Notes: a model not told the origin generated them from the letters alone. A stretch of 64,000 nucleotides of DNA from Candidatus Aveggerthella stercoripullorum (GCA_018712955.1 DVGB01000089.1:1-64000); one strand, 5' to 3'. Shown: positions 35,451-45,299, counted from the first letter of the stretch. Numbers and translations are program-made.

Positions 35451-37028
35451 ATGGCAGAAGTAGAGAAGGCAGTGGAGGAGGGCGCCGACGGGCTTGCGGC
35501 AAGCTCGGAGAGCCCTGCGTCCGAAAAGAAGTCGAAGCAGGTCGAATACCCCCACCTGATGCGCGGCATTCTGTGCGCGTTCATCGGCGCGTGCTGTTGG
35601 GGATTCTCCGGCACGTGCTCTTCGCTTATGACCAGCCAGTATGGCATTCCGGTTCCTTGGATCACGTGCGTGCGCCTTCCGCTTGCGGCGCTGTTGTTCT
35701 TTGTCATCGTGATCGTGAAGGACTATCGTACCCTGCTTGCGGTCGTGCGCGACGGGCGCAGCATGATGCGCATCGCCGGCTTTGGCATCCTGGGCGTGCT
35801 GCTTACTCAGGTCAGCTATCTGTCCGCTATCGCGTACACTAATGCCGGTATCGGCACGGTGCTCGAGCGTTTAGGTCTTATCGTCATCATGTTCTGGACG
35901 TGCTTCCAGATGTGGCGCAAGCCGAAGCTCCGCGAGATTGCAGGGTTGGTGCTCGCGCTCACCGGCACTGCGCTTATCGCAACGAAAGGCCAGCTGGGCG
36001 GGCTTCAGATTCCTGCAGAAGGCCTCTTCTTCGGCGTGGTGAGCGCGTTTGCGCTTGCGTTCTACACCTTGATGCCGGTCAAGCCGCTTAAGAAATGGGG
36101 CCCCATCCTTGTCACGGGCCTTGCCATGTTCATGGGCGGTATCGTTGCAATCGTCATCTTCCAGCCGTGGACCATCCAGGTGCAGGTCACGCCGCCGGTC
36201 ATGTTCGCTATGGGCGGCATGGTGGTCGTCGGCACGCTGGGAGCCTACGTGTTCTACCTGCAGGGCGTTACGGACGCAGGTCCTGTCCGCGCAAGCCTCA
36301 TCGGCTGCATGGAGCCGGTTTCCGCGCTTGTCATCTCGGCGCTGTGGCTTGGCACGCCGGTGGTTCCTATCGACGTTGCGGGCATTGCGCTCATCTTGGC
36401 GATGGTCCCCTTCGTGACGGAAAAGCAGGCGGCGGGCGCGCCGCGCAAGGAAGGCGATGTGCCCCTGTTCCGCGGCCGTGCGTCCGAGCTTGGCTACCTG
36501 ACGAGCCGAAAGGCGACGAAAGCCGACCTGCCCTCCATCACGGACATCCTAAACGATGGGCATGCGTACCTCGAAGAGCTGGGCGTGGAGCAGGGGAACA
36601 AGAAGTACCCCACGTTCCGCCAGCTCAAAAAAGCTATCGACGACGGAACCTGCTATGTGGTGGAGAGCCAGGCGGGAGAGGACGTCGCGGTATTCTCGCT
36701 CACGTTCGACCCCGAGAGCCAGTACCGCGCTAAGCACATGATATCGGGCGCGTGGCTGCAGACCGGCCAGCCGTACGCCATCCTGCATTGGGCGACCGTC
36801 GTGGGGTCGGCACGCCGCCGCGGTGTCGGTTCGTTCATCCTGGGCGAGGCCGAGCATCTGGCGCGCACGGGCGGCGCGCGCAGCATCGTGGGCGACACGT
36901 TCCCGGAGAACTATCCGATGCGCCAGGCTGCCTTGCAGCATGGGTGGTCGGAATGCGGCGTCCTGAAGGTGGGCACGCCGGTCGTCGAGCCTGACCGCCA
37001 GCGTATCGCTTTCGAAAAGATGCTGTAG
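35451..37028 (+). CDS. EamA/DMT-family transporter fused to a GNAT acetyltransferase
   Basis: A 525-residue fusion. Residues 30-325 are a ten-helix DMT transporter with two EamA repeats (GILCAFIGACCWGFSGTCSSL opens the first; GLFFGVVSAFALAFYTLMPVKPL the second). A short linker leads to a GNAT domain from about 348: LTSRKATKADLPSITDIL, then ILHWATVVGSARRRGVGSFIL, the acetyl-CoA loop, and NYPMRQAALQHGWSECG. ATG at 35451 lies six bases after AAAGGAGG. EamA proteins export or import amino acids and similar metabolites; the attached transferase may acetylate the cargo or a related amine in the cytoplasm. Confidence 0.88.
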   Translation: MAEVEKAVEEGADGLAASSESPASEKKSKQVEYPHLMRGILCAFIGACCWGFSGTCSSLMTSQYGIPVPWITCVRLPLAALLFFVIVIVKDYRTLLAVVRDGRSMMRIAGFGILGVLLTQVSYLSAIAYTNAGIGTVLERLGLIVIMFWTCFQMWRKPKLREIAGLVLALTGTALIATKGQLGGLQIPAEGLFFGVVSAFALAFYTLMPVKPLKKWGPILVTGLAMFMGGIVAIVIFQPWTIQVQVTPPVMFAMGGMVVVGTLGAYVFYLQGVTDAGPVRASLIGCMEPVSALVISALWLGTPVVPIDVAGIALILAMVPFVTEKQAAGAPRKEGDVPLFRGRASELGYLTSRKATKADLPSITDILNDGHAYLEELGVEQGNKKYPTFRQLKKAIDDGTCYVVESQAGEDVAVFSLTFDPESQYRAKHMISGAWLQTGQPYAILHWATVVGSARRRGVGSFILGEAEHLARTGGARSIVGDTFPENYPMRQAALQHGWSECGVLKVGTPVVEPDRQRIAFEKML

Positions 37029-37082
37029 GCGCATTCCGATGCGAGGACAGCGCGTTCTCGCCGTTGAAGAAACGCGCGTTTT

Positions 37083-37120
37083 CGAAGGCCGCGATGCCGA
37101 AGGGCGCATCGCGGCCTTCG
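37083..37120 (+). terminator. terminator-like 15-bp hairpin
   Basis: CGAAGGCCGCGATGC at 37083-37097 pairs perfectly with GCATCGCGGCCTTCG at 37106-37120 around an 8-nt loop and is followed by TCTAT. It separates the EamA-GNAT gene from priA. Confidence 0.65.
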
Positions 37121-37135
37121 TCTATACTGGGGAGC

Positions 37136-39727
37136 ATGAAACTTGCATCCGTCATCCTGGACATACCTGCGCAGGCGCTCGATTCCGCCTACACCTATGT
37201 CGTGCCCGAAAGCCTCTATGACCTGGAGGTAGGCAGCGCCGTGCTCGTTCCCTTCGGAGGAAGGCAGGCAATCGGCTATGTCGTGGGGATTTCAGAGGCG
37301 GAAGACGAGGGGCTTGCGGAAGGCCGTGATGCCGGCTATGCCGCAGACGGTGAAGAGTCGCCATCGTTCGGGGCGCTCGTCGCCCGTGCGGAAGGCGAGA
37401 CGTACTCTGCGGGACGATGCCTTCCTGACGGTATCGAAGCGCGCAAGCTCAAGGCGGTGCAGCGAACGCTGGGCGGTCCGTACTTCGACGAAGAGGGCGC
37501 TGCGTGCGCGCAGTATTTGAGCGAGGCTTATATTGCTCCGCTGTCCGCCTGCGTGCGCCTGTTCACGCCGCCTGGCGGTGTTCCGCGGATGGTGCGCGGG
37601 CAGCGCGGATGGCGTATCGAGGAGCCTTCGGTGGGCTCGGTAGACGACCGATGGGTGCGCCTTGGCCCGAAGGCGTCCGAGTTCACTCCGCGCAAAACCG
37701 CCGTCAAACAGAGTGCGGTGCTCGCGGCGCTTTCGCAAGGGGAGCTGCGCATGGCAGAGCTGTCTCTCGAGTTCGGGTCCATATCTTCTGTCGTCAGCAA
37801 TCTTGCAGCAAAAGGCGTGGTCGAAGTGTTCTCGCGGCGGCGCTTCCGCAATCCTGAGGACGGTGCGGGGTTTCAGGCGGCAAAAGATCCCGCCAACTCT
37901 ACTGCGCCGAACGCGTCTTCCTTCGTTCCCAGCCGCAAGCCTGAGCTGACGGAAGGGCAGGTGCGCGCGCTTGAGGCCATTGCGTGCGCACAGGACGCGG
38001 CGTGCGGGCAGGTGGTAGTCCTTGACGGCGTGACGGGATCCGGCAAGACGGAGGTGTACCTACAGGCCATCGAGCGAACGCTTCAAGCAGGACAGTGCGC
38101 TCTCGTGCTTGTGCCCGAGATCTCCCTCACACCGCAGACGGTAGCCCGGTTCCGCGGGCGTTTCGGCAACATCGTCGCGGTCATGCATTCCCGCATGAGC
38201 CAGGGCGAACGGTTCGACCAGTGGGACATCATACGGGCTGGCGGTGCACGGGTGGTCGTGGGCGCTCGCAGCGCGCTTTTCACGCCGCTTGCGAACGTCG
38301 GCCTTATCGTGGTGGACGAAGCGCACGAAGGCTCGTACAAACAGGACCAGGCTCCGCGCTATGACGCGTGCGAGGTGGCGGAGTGGATGATGCGCCGCCG
38401 TGGCGGCACGCTGGTGCTGGGCTCTGCCACGCCGCGCGTCGAGCATCTGTACAACTGCGACAAACGGCAGGACTGGACGCTCGTCCGGCTGCCGGAGCGC
38501 GCCAACGGGAAGCCCCTTCCTCGTATCGAGGTCGTCGACATGGCGCGCGAGTTCGGCAGTGGGCATCGCTCCATGTTTTCGCGCCGTCTGCAGAAGGAGC
38601 TGTGCGCGGTGTTGGATGCCGGGCAGAAGGCGGTTCTTCTGCTCAACCAGCGCGGTTTCGCGAAATTCCTGCTCTGCCGCGATTGCGGGTTCGTCCCCGA
38701 GTGCCCGCATTGTGCCACATCGCTTACCTACCACGAACAGGGCAACGTGCTCGTGTGCCACCATTGCGACTACCGCGTGCCTGCACCGCCTCGCTGCCCG
38801 CAATGCGGCAGCCCTTACTTGAAGAAGTTCGGCGCGGGCACGCAGCGCGTTGAGGCGGAGTTGCGCGTGCTGTTGGCGGAACGTTACGACGTCGACGGCG
38901 CGGCGGAGCAGGAGGGGAACGGTCGGTTCGTCGCGGCACGTCCGCAGCCGTCGAGCGCCTCTTCGCTGCTGCACGGGCAGCAGGCTGTTCCTTCCGACGG
39001 CGCCGATTGCGCAGGCGCTTCGAAGGATGACAGGATTTCCGTCAAAGTGGTGCGCATGGATGCTGACACTACGCGGACGAAAGGCGCTCACCAGCGGCTT
39101 TTGGAAGCGTTCGCGGCTGCGGAAGCAGGCGTGCTTTTAGGGACGCAGATGATCGCGAAGGGGCTTGATTTCGAAGACGTGACGCTGGTGGGGGTCATCA
39201 ACGCCGACACCCAGCTTTGCTTGCCGGACTTTCGTGCGGGAGAGCGCACATTCGCGCTTATCGAGCAGGTTGCCGGCCGTGCCGGTCGCGCAAACCTTCC
39301 CGGTCGCGTGCTCGTGCAGACCTATGCAGCGGATGCAGTTCCCGTTGTGGCGGCCGCGCGCTATGACCGCGCCCTGTTCCTGCGCGACGACCTGCCAAAG
39401 CGAAAAGCGTTGGGCTATCCGCCGTACACCAGGCTTGCGAACATCCTCATCTGGGGCGAGGACGAGACAGCGGTGGAGGCGGTCGGCCGCGAGCTCACCG
39501 ACGAGCTCGAACAGCTGGTGCGCGACGAAGTGGGGGATGCCTGGACGGTGTTTCCGGCTACGCCGTGCGTGCTTTCGAAGCTGCGCAATACGTACCGCCG
39601 CCATATCCTCGTGAAGGCGCCGCGCGATGCCGACGTGGCAGCGTCCCTGCTGCCGCTCTTCCGTCGCCGCAAGCCGCATAAGACCGTGAACGTTGCCGTC
39701 GACATCGATCCGCGCAGCCTGCTCTAA
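37136..39727 (+). CDS. priA: PriA, primosomal helicase
   Basis: An 863-residue replication-restart helicase. The N-terminal DNA-binding domain begins VILDIPAQALDSAYTYVVPESL. The helicase core has GVTGSGKTEVYLQ (Walker A), VVDEAHEGSYKQD (DEAH) and HSRMSQGERFDQW. Zinc ligands are in CRDCGFVPECPHC and CHHCDYRVPAPPRCPQC. A 40-residue Ser/Ala/Gly insert follows the zinc region near residue 590. ATG at 37136 is the family start. TATACT at 37123-37128 is only seven bases away, so the transcript may be leaderless. Confidence 0.94.
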   Translation: MKLASVILDIPAQALDSAYTYVVPESLYDLEVGSAVLVPFGGRQAIGYVVGISEAEDEGLAEGRDAGYAADGEESPSFGALVARAEGETYSAGRCLPDGIEARKLKAVQRTLGGPYFDEEGAACAQYLSEAYIAPLSACVRLFTPPGGVPRMVRGQRGWRIEEPSVGSVDDRWVRLGPKASEFTPRKTAVKQSAVLAALSQGELRMAELSLEFGSISSVVSNLAAKGVVEVFSRRRFRNPEDGAGFQAAKDPANSTAPNASSFVPSRKPELTEGQVRALEAIACAQDAACGQVVVLDGVTGSGKTEVYLQAIERTLQAGQCALVLVPEISLTPQTVARFRGRFGNIVAVMHSRMSQGERFDQWDIIRAGGARVVVGARSALFTPLANVGLIVVDEAHEGSYKQDQAPRYDACEVAEWMMRRRGGTLVLGSATPRVEHLYNCDKRQDWTLVRLPERANGKPLPRIEVVDMAREFGSGHRSMFSRRLQKELCAVLDAGQKAVLLLNQRGFAKFLLCRDCGFVPECPHCATSLTYHEQGNVLVCHHCDYRVPAPPRCPQCGSPYLKKFGAGTQRVEAELRVLLAERYDVDGAAEQEGNGRFVAARPQPSSASSLLHGQQAVPSDGADCAGASKDDRISVKVVRMDADTTRTKGAHQRLLEAFAAAEAGVLLGTQMIAKGLDFEDVTLVGVINADTQLCLPDFRAGERTFALIEQVAGRAGRANLPGRVLVQTYAADAVPVVAAARYDRALFLRDDLPKRKALGYPPYTRLANILIWGEDETAVEAVGRELTDELEQLVRDEVGDAWTVFPATPCVLSKLRNTYRRHILVKAPRDADVAASLLPLFRRRKPHKTVNVAVDIDPRSLL

Positions 39728-40027
39728 CGGCGGAGGCTTACGCCTGCCTGCTGTGGTGGCAGGGGTGCTTGCATGCCTCTTTTGCAGGGGTTTTCACGGG
39801 TAACGGCATGTCTTCCCATTGTGCGTACGACCTTCGAGGTACCGTGTTTCTGTTCCTTGGCACAAATTGCCGATTTCTCCGACAAAGGGATACCGGCACC
39901 GTCATACAATCTCGCCAAGCCGTCGAAGGGTGATGGAAGGGTGCGAAAGCGCACCTGCCTTGGCGGCGGTTCGAACAAGACGAGTTTTGACGCGCGAAGG
40001 GCGCGTCGCGGAAAGGGGGATGATAGC
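39728..40027. promoter_or_regulatory. leader region of the ferredoxin gene
   Basis: The 300-bp gap contains a -10-like TACAAT at 39905-39910 and a stable hairpin GGTGCG-AAAG-CGCACC at 39940-39955 in the presumed leader. No second gene is seen. A clear -35 element at normal spacing is missing. Confidence 0.4.
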
Positions 40028-40201
40028 ATGGCGGCTGTTACCGTGAATGCTGACGATTGCTTGGGTTGCGGAGTGTGCGTTGATGCGTGCCCGTCCGAGG
40101 CCCTTTCCGTCGAGGACGGCGTTGCCGTTGTCGACGAGGGTTCTTGCGTCGAGTGCGGCGCCTGCGTGGACGAGTGCCCGGTGGGGGCTCTCGCTCTTTA
40201 G
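40028..40201 (+). CDS. 2[4Fe-4S] ferredoxin
   Basis: A 57-residue bacterial ferredoxin with two complete cluster motifs: [12 protein letters not shown] and [12 protein letters not shown]. It shuttles low-potential electrons between redox enzymes in the cytoplasm. ATG at 40028 follows AAAGGGGG. It is monocistronic, with a promoter region of its own and rpoD downstream behind a separate promoter. The length and compact spacing are typical of clostridial-type ferredoxins. Confidence 0.95.
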   Translation: MAAVTVNADDCLGCGVCVDACPSEALSVEDGVAVVDEGSCVECGACVDECPVGALAL

Positions 40202-40384
40202 AATCCGGCTCTGAAGAGTGCCCCGCCTGTAAAGGGCGGTCATCCAGACGCACACGACGCGCCCAGCTGGCAGCGTCGGTGCGCACGGCGACGGGGTTCG
40301 CCGCTTCGGCGGCGGGCTCCGTCTTCGTTTTTATGCAGTCACGCCTCGCGAAATTATCCCTGCGAAGAAAATTCAAAATAATAG

Positions 40385-40416
40385 TTGAGTCGTTTTCGAA
40401 AAAACGGTAGTAAACT
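40385..40416 (+). promoter_or_regulatory. rpoD promoter
   Basis: TTGAGT at 40385-40390 is followed after 17 nt by TAGTAA (40408-40413), with overlapping TAAACT. The stretch 40370-40470 is much more AT-rich than its surroundings. Spacer bases CGTTTT-CGAA-AAAACG form an inverted repeat. Confidence 0.55.
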
Positions 40417-40486
40417 TTACGGATGTATTTTTGCGCCCAAAATCAAATAGACTCCTGGGTGCGCCGTTTGTTTGAAAGGACGTCGC

Positions 40487-41728
40487 GTGGCTGAAGCCTC
40501 AAAGAAGAAATCCTCAAGCAAAGCAAAAACCACCCCTGCCCATGACGCCATGGAAGACATCATGGACGACGACGCCGACATCTTGGAGGAGGCGGGGCCT
40601 TCTTCCGAGTCTGCGATGACCTCTTCCGTTTCCGACGGGCTGGACGAGGACAAGGTCGACTCCGACATCTCTGATGACGAGGACCTGCTGGAAGGCATTC
40701 CCGAGGAGGAGCTGAAAGCGACCGTCGACACCGTGCTGCCGAAGGTGGGCAAGTCGAAGGTTCGTTCGCGCGGAAAGCGCACTGCCGACACGTCCGTCAC
40801 CATGCTGACCGGCGACCCTGTGCGCATGTACCTGAAAGAGATCGGCAAGGTTCCACTGCTCAACGCGGCGGAAGAGATTGACCTTGCCATGAAGATCGAG
40901 GCGGGCGTTGCTGCGACCGAAGAGCTTGAGAAGGCCGAGGACGAAGGACGCGAGCTTTCGCGCGCCGAACGCCGCCGCCTTTCTCGCGTGGAACAGGTCG
41001 GGCTCGACGCCAAGCAGCAGCTTATCGAAGCGAACTTGCGTTTGGTCGTCTCCATCGCGAAGCGCTATGTCGGCCGCGGCATGCTGTTTTTGGATCTTAT
41101 CCAGGAAGGCAACCTTGGCTTGATCCGTGCGGTCGAAAAGTTCGACTACAAGAAGGGCTTCAAGTTCTCGACGTACGCGACGTGGTGGATTCGCCAGGCC
41201 ATCACGCGTGCGATCGCGGACCAGGCGCGCACCATCCGCATCCCGGTCCATATGGTCGAGACCATCAATAAACTGGTGCGCGTGCAGCGCCAGCTGCTCC
41301 AGCAGAACGGCTACGAGCCTTCTCCGAAGCAGATTGCCGACGAGATGGGCCTGCCGGAAGAGCGCGTGCGCGAAATCCAGAAGATCAGCCAGGAGCCGGT
41401 CTCTTTGGAGACCCCTATCGGCGAAGAAGAGGATTCCCAGCTGGGAGACTTCATCGAAGACGACGCTGCCGTGGTGCCGCCTGACGCCGCGAGTTTCTCC
41501 ATGCTGCAGGAGCAGCTTGCAAAAGTGCTCGACGGGCTGGCAGAGCGCGAACGCCGCGTCATCACGCTGCGCTTCGGCCTGGAAGACGGCCATCCGCGCA
41601 CGCTCGAGGAAGTAGGCCGTACGTTCGGGGTTACGCGCGAGCGTATTCGTCAGATCGAAAGCAAGACGCTTGCGAAGCTGCGGCATCCTTCCCGGTCTTC
41701 GAAACTGAAGGACTATCTGGAAGATTAG
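40487..41728 (+). CDS. rpoD: RpoD, primary sigma factor
   Basis: A 413-residue group 1 sigma-70 factor, which directs RNA polymerase to housekeeping promoters. An acidic, Lys-rich N-terminal region (1-100) precedes region 1.2 ([16 protein letters not shown]). Region 2 holds [36 protein letters not shown] and [14 protein letters not shown]; region 4 holds [17 protein letters not shown] and [23 protein letters not shown] at 40487 lies six bases after AAAGGA. The rlmKL-like gene begins 55 bp downstream. Confidence 0.95.
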   Translation: MAEASKKKSSSKAKTTPAHDAMEDIMDDDADILEEAGPSSESAMTSSVSDGLDEDKVDSDISDDEDLLEGIPEEELKATVDTVLPKVGKSKVRSRGKRTADTSVTMLTGDPVRMYLKEIGKVPLLNAAEEIDLAMKIEAGVAATEELEKAEDEGRELSRAERRRLSRVEQVGLDAKQQLIEANLRLVVSIAKRYVGRGMLFLDLIQEGNLGLIRAVEKFDYKKGFKFSTYATWWIRQAITRAIADQARTIRIPVHMVETINKLVRVQRQLLQQNGYEPSPKQIADEMGLPEERVREIQKISQEPVSLETPIGEEEDSQLGDFIEDDAAVVPPDAASFSMLQEQLAKVLDGLAERERRVITLRFGLEDGHPRTLEEVGRTFGVTRERIRQIESKTLAKLRHPSRSSKLKDYLED

Positions 41729-41783
41729 GGCATATCGGTCGAGCCGCTTCGCCGTGGAGCGGCTCTTTTCTTGCGAGGAACGA

Positions 41784-44700
41784 ATGGAACACAACAAACA
41801 TAACGATAACGGGGGATACCGCGGCCGCGGCGGTGACGGCCGTCGTTCGGGCGGTTTCGGCCGGGGCGGCTCTGACCGTCGTTCGGGCGGTCGTCGAGGC
41901 CATGATGGCGATCGCCGCGATGGCGGTCGGAAGTTCGACCGCGACGGGAAGCGTTTCGAGCGGGGCGACCGCAAGGGCGGTTTCGACCGTCGCGATTCCC
42001 ACGACGGCGGGCGCAGGTTCGACCGCGATGACCGCGGCGGCAAGCGCTTCGACCGCAATGGGCGTCCGGGCGGCAAGCGGTACGACCGCGATGGCGAGCG
42101 CGGCGGCAAGCGCTTCGATCGCGACGGCGAGCGCCGCGGGTTCGACCGGGGCGACCGCAAGGGCGGTTTCGACCGTCGTGGGCCGCGCGATGGCGCAAAA
42201 CGCTTCGAAAGCAGAGACGGCGGCAAGCGCTTCGACCGCGATGCGCGCGGTTTCGGCGCGAAGCGTTCGGACAGCCTGTACCGTCGCGAGGGGCAGCCTG
42301 ATTTCAAAAAGCGGGCTCCTTTGCAGGACGACCTTGACTTCGCATACGACAAAGAGATTGACGAGTGGGTGAACGACGGTTCGCTCATGGAGTTTTTTGC
42401 GAGCTGCGCTGGCGGCATGGAGTTCTCGCTTGCCAACGAGCTCAAAGAGCAGATCGGCATCAAGCGCACCCGTCCGCTGCGCGGCGGGGTCGCTTTCTAC
42501 GGCGAACTCCGCGACGCGTACAAAGCGTGCCTGTGGTCGCGCCTTGCGTCGCGCGTGTTCTACGTGGTCGGTCGCTGTGATGCGAAGAACGAGACCGAAC
42601 TGTACGAAGGCGTGAAGGCGATGGCCTGGTCGCGGCAGATTCCGGTCGGAAAGACCATCAGCGTGTTCGGCCATGGCACGAACGACGAACTGCGCAATAC
42701 CCAGTTCACGGCGCTGCGCGCAAAGGACGGCCTGTGCGATGCCTTGCGTGCGGGCCGCGGCAAGCGCCCCGACGTGGACCTGTCCCGGCCTGACGTGCTG
42801 ATCGACGTCAACATTCGCGGGGATCGTGCGACCATCTCCATCGACCTGGTCGGGACCTCCCTGCACCACCGTTCCTATGAGCGTCCTGGCGTGGGCGGCG
42901 ACGGCACGAAAAGCGCCCTCGCGGCCGCTGCGCTCGAATCCTCTTGGTGGCAGCGTGCGGCCAGCGAAGGAAAGCCGTTCATCGACCCGCTGTGCCGCGA
43001 CGGCTACCTGGTGACGGAAGCCGCCATGGTCGCTGCCGACATGGCGCCTAACCTGGCGCGCTCCCGGTGGGGATTCATGGGATGGAACGGCCATGACGAG
43101 GACGTTTGGAACGAGCTGCTCGAAGAGGCCGAGGACCGGCTTGATGCCGCGCTTGAAAACATGCCGCCGCTCTATGCGCTTGCGTTGGACGATCGCGTTC
43201 AGGAGAACGTTGTCGCCATGCTCAAGCGTGCGGGCCTTGCCCAGTATGTGACGGTGGTCGACGGACAGGACGAAAAGGCTGTCGCGCGCGTCATGAAAAT
43301 GCTCGATGCCACGTTGGGCGGCCTGGAGGCTGCCGAGCTCGCACGCCTGGAGCAAGAGGCCGCCGACGAGGCGCAGCGCTCGTCCGATGCTGCGGATTCT
43401 GCCGAGACGACCGACATCTCGGCTGTCGAGCAGGACGTTCCCGAAGATGCCTTGGCGGACGAAATGCCCGACGATGATGCTGCTGACCTGGAGCATGCGG
43501 GGGATTCCGACGCACCGTCTGCAAACGATGAGGCGGACGCATCCAGCGACGAACGGGCTGAGGCTGCTCCTGCCGACGCTTCCGACGCGCGCAAGGGCGA
43601 CGAGCCTGCGCCGGAGCACCGCGTCTCGGTGCGCGGTATTGCGGCGACGGTCTTGCCTTTCGGCCAGGATTCCGCCGATGCGCTGGGACTGGAAACCTAC
43701 CGCAGGCTGCTTGACGTGCTCATGGCGCTGCCGCGCAGCTGGAAATACGTGATCGTGTCCGACGACGATGCCATCGAGCGCTATATCGCTTCGCGCACGG
43801 TGGTGCGTCCGGAGAGCATCCGCCTGGGCAAGGTGAAGGCGTACGTGCGCCGTTACGTCCGCATCGAGGCCGCAGAGCGGTGCGAGGTCACCGTCTTCGA
43901 CGTCCTGGCGAACCGCGAGCGCGTCGTTCCGGTGCTCGAGCAGACTTCCGAGCAGTTCGCCGCGCGTCTGAAGAAGAGCGCGAAAGAACGCCGCAAGTGG
44001 GCGGAAAAGAACCATATCACCTGCTATCGCGTATACGACGCCGATTTGCCCGACTACGCGGTCGCCATTGACGTCTACCATGGCGCCGAAGAATCGCGCG
44101 GGCAGACGTACCTGGTCATCGCCGAGTACCAGGCGCCGCGCGGCGTGGACATGCAGCGGGCGGAGCGAAGGATGCGCGACATCCTGACGCTTACGCCGAT
44201 CGTGCTCGGCGTCGACGCCGACAAGGTCTTCAACCGCGTTCGCAAGCACGAGAAGGGCGGCGGGCAGTACCGCAGCGTCGCCACGCGCTCTCGCAAGGCG
44301 ACGGTGGAGGAGAACGGCTGCATGTTCGAAGTCGACTTCGGCTCGTACCTTGACACCGGCTTGTTCCTCGACCATCGCACGACGCGCGCGAAGGTCGCGG
44401 AGCTTGCGGTCGGCCGGAGCTTCCTGAACCTGTTTGCGTACACGGGCACGGCGTCCGTCCACGCGGCGGTGGCAGGCGCGAAGAGCACGCTTACCATCGA
44501 CCTTTCCCAGACCTACCTCGACTGGGCTGAACGCAACATGCTGAAGAACGGCATTGAAGGCCGTGCGCACCGTTATCTTCGCACGGACGTCATGACGTGG
44601 ATTCGCAACGAAGTCCGCGTGGGACGCACCTACGGCGTCATCTTCGTGGACCCGCCCACGTTCTCGAACTCGAAGTCCATGGGCAAGGACACGTGGAGCG

Positions 44701-45227
44701 TCCAGCGCGACCATGTGGAGATGCTTTCGGGCGTGAGCAGGCTTCTGGAGGACGACGGTATTGCAGTCTTCTCCTGCAACCTGCGGACGTTCCGTCCTGA
44801 CGTGGAGGAGATTCGCGGGCTGGGGCTTGTCATGTGCGATGTCACCGCGGCCACGATTCCGCATGACTTCGAGCGCACGCCCCGTATCCATAAATGCTAT
44901 CTGCTGGCGAAGGAGGGCCATGAGGACGCTCTCGCGCGCGCCTGCGCGGTGTTTGGCGCCGACATGGTCGTGATGGAGCCGGAAGCGGAAGAGGCTGAGG
45001 AGAAGGAGCGTTTCGAAGAGGCACAAGCTTTTGAGTCCGAGCCCGATTTCCTGGATGCCGCTGAGGCTGCGCTCGAAGAGGACAGCGCTGTCGATGCGGA
45101 CGATAAGGCTGCAGCGAAGGAAGCGGAGCATCCTGCAATGGAAGCGTTGCAGGACGATGCCGAGGCCGCTGCGGACGTAGAAGCTGTCGAGGACGCTGCA
45201 GACGACGAGGAAAGTGCGCTTCAATAG
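41784..45227 (+). CDS. rlmKL: RlmKL-like 23S rRNA methyltransferase with degenerate RlmL half and Arg/Gly-rich tail
   Basis: A 1,147-residue relative of E. coli RlmKL (702 residues), which makes m2G2445 with its RlmL half and m7G2069 with RlmK. Residues 1-175 are a low-complexity tail of RFDRDGER and GDRKGGFDRR repeats. A THUMP-type region follows (from about 202). In the RlmL half, motif I reads DPLCRDGYLVTEAA (401-414) instead of DPMCGSGTLLIEAA, and the NPPYGER motif is replaced by VLPFGQD near 623. Residues 517-612 are a long acidic insert. The RlmK half is intact: NLFAYTGTASVHAA (882) and FVDPPTFSNSKSM (956). The last 100 residues are acidic. ATG at 41784 follows GAGGA. Confidence 0.85.
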   Translation: MEHNKHNDNGGYRGRGGDGRRSGGFGRGGSDRRSGGRRGHDGDRRDGGRKFDRDGKRFERGDRKGGFDRRDSHDGGRRFDRDDRGGKRFDRNGRPGGKRYDRDGERGGKRFDRDGERRGFDRGDRKGGFDRRGPRDGAKRFESRDGGKRFDRDARGFGAKRSDSLYRREGQPDFKKRAPLQDDLDFAYDKEIDEWVNDGSLMEFFASCAGGMEFSLANELKEQIGIKRTRPLRGGVAFYGELRDAYKACLWSRLASRVFYVVGRCDAKNETELYEGVKAMAWSRQIPVGKTISVFGHGTNDELRNTQFTALRAKDGLCDALRAGRGKRPDVDLSRPDVLIDVNIRGDRATISIDLVGTSLHHRSYERPGVGGDGTKSALAAAALESSWWQRAASEGKPFIDPLCRDGYLVTEAAMVAADMAPNLARSRWGFMGWNGHDEDVWNELLEEAEDRLDAALENMPPLYALALDDRVQENVVAMLKRAGLAQYVTVVDGQDEKAVARVMKMLDATLGGLEAAELARLEQEAADEAQRSSDAADSAETTDISAVEQDVPEDALADEMPDDDAADLEHAGDSDAPSANDEADASSDERAEAAPADASDARKGDEPAPEHRVSVRGIAATVLPFGQDSADALGLETYRRLLDVLMALPRSWKYVIVSDDDAIERYIASRTVVRPESIRLGKVKAYVRRYVRIEAAERCEVTVFDVLANRERVVPVLEQTSEQFAARLKKSAKERRKWAEKNHITCYRVYDADLPDYAVAIDVYHGAEESRGQTYLVIAEYQAPRGVDMQRAERRMRDILTLTPIVLGVDADKVFNRVRKHEKGGGQYRSVATRSRKATVEENGCMFEVDFGSYLDTGLFLDHRTTRAKVAELAVGRSFLNLFAYTGTASVHAAVAGAKSTLTIDLSQTYLDWAERNMLKNGIEGRAHRYLRTDVMTWIRNEVRVGRTYGVIFVDPPTFSNSKSMGKDTWSVQRDHVEMLSGVSRLLEDDGIAVFSCNLRTFRPDVEEIRGLGLVMCDVTAATIPHDFERTPRIHKCYLLAKEGHEDALARACAVFGADMVVMEPEAEEAEEKERFEEAQAFESEPDFLDAAEAALEEDSAVDADDKAAAKEAEHPAMEALQDDAEAAADVEAVEDAADDEESALQ
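41830..42290 (+). repeat. degenerate tandem repeats encoding an Arg/Gly/Asp-rich tail
   Basis: This coding stretch is built of short units such as GACCGCGATGGCGAGCGCGG and GGGGCGACCGCAAGGGCGGT that recur at 41955, 42010, 42090, 42120 and 42150. The encoded peptide alternates KRFDRDG and RKGGFDRR. It probably grew by slippage within the gene. Confidence 0.7.
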
Positions 45228-45299
45228 CGACGGGCCGACGACGGCATAGTGCGAAATCCGTCCGGTAAGCGCGGACCGACCGCATGAGCTTACTACGCG

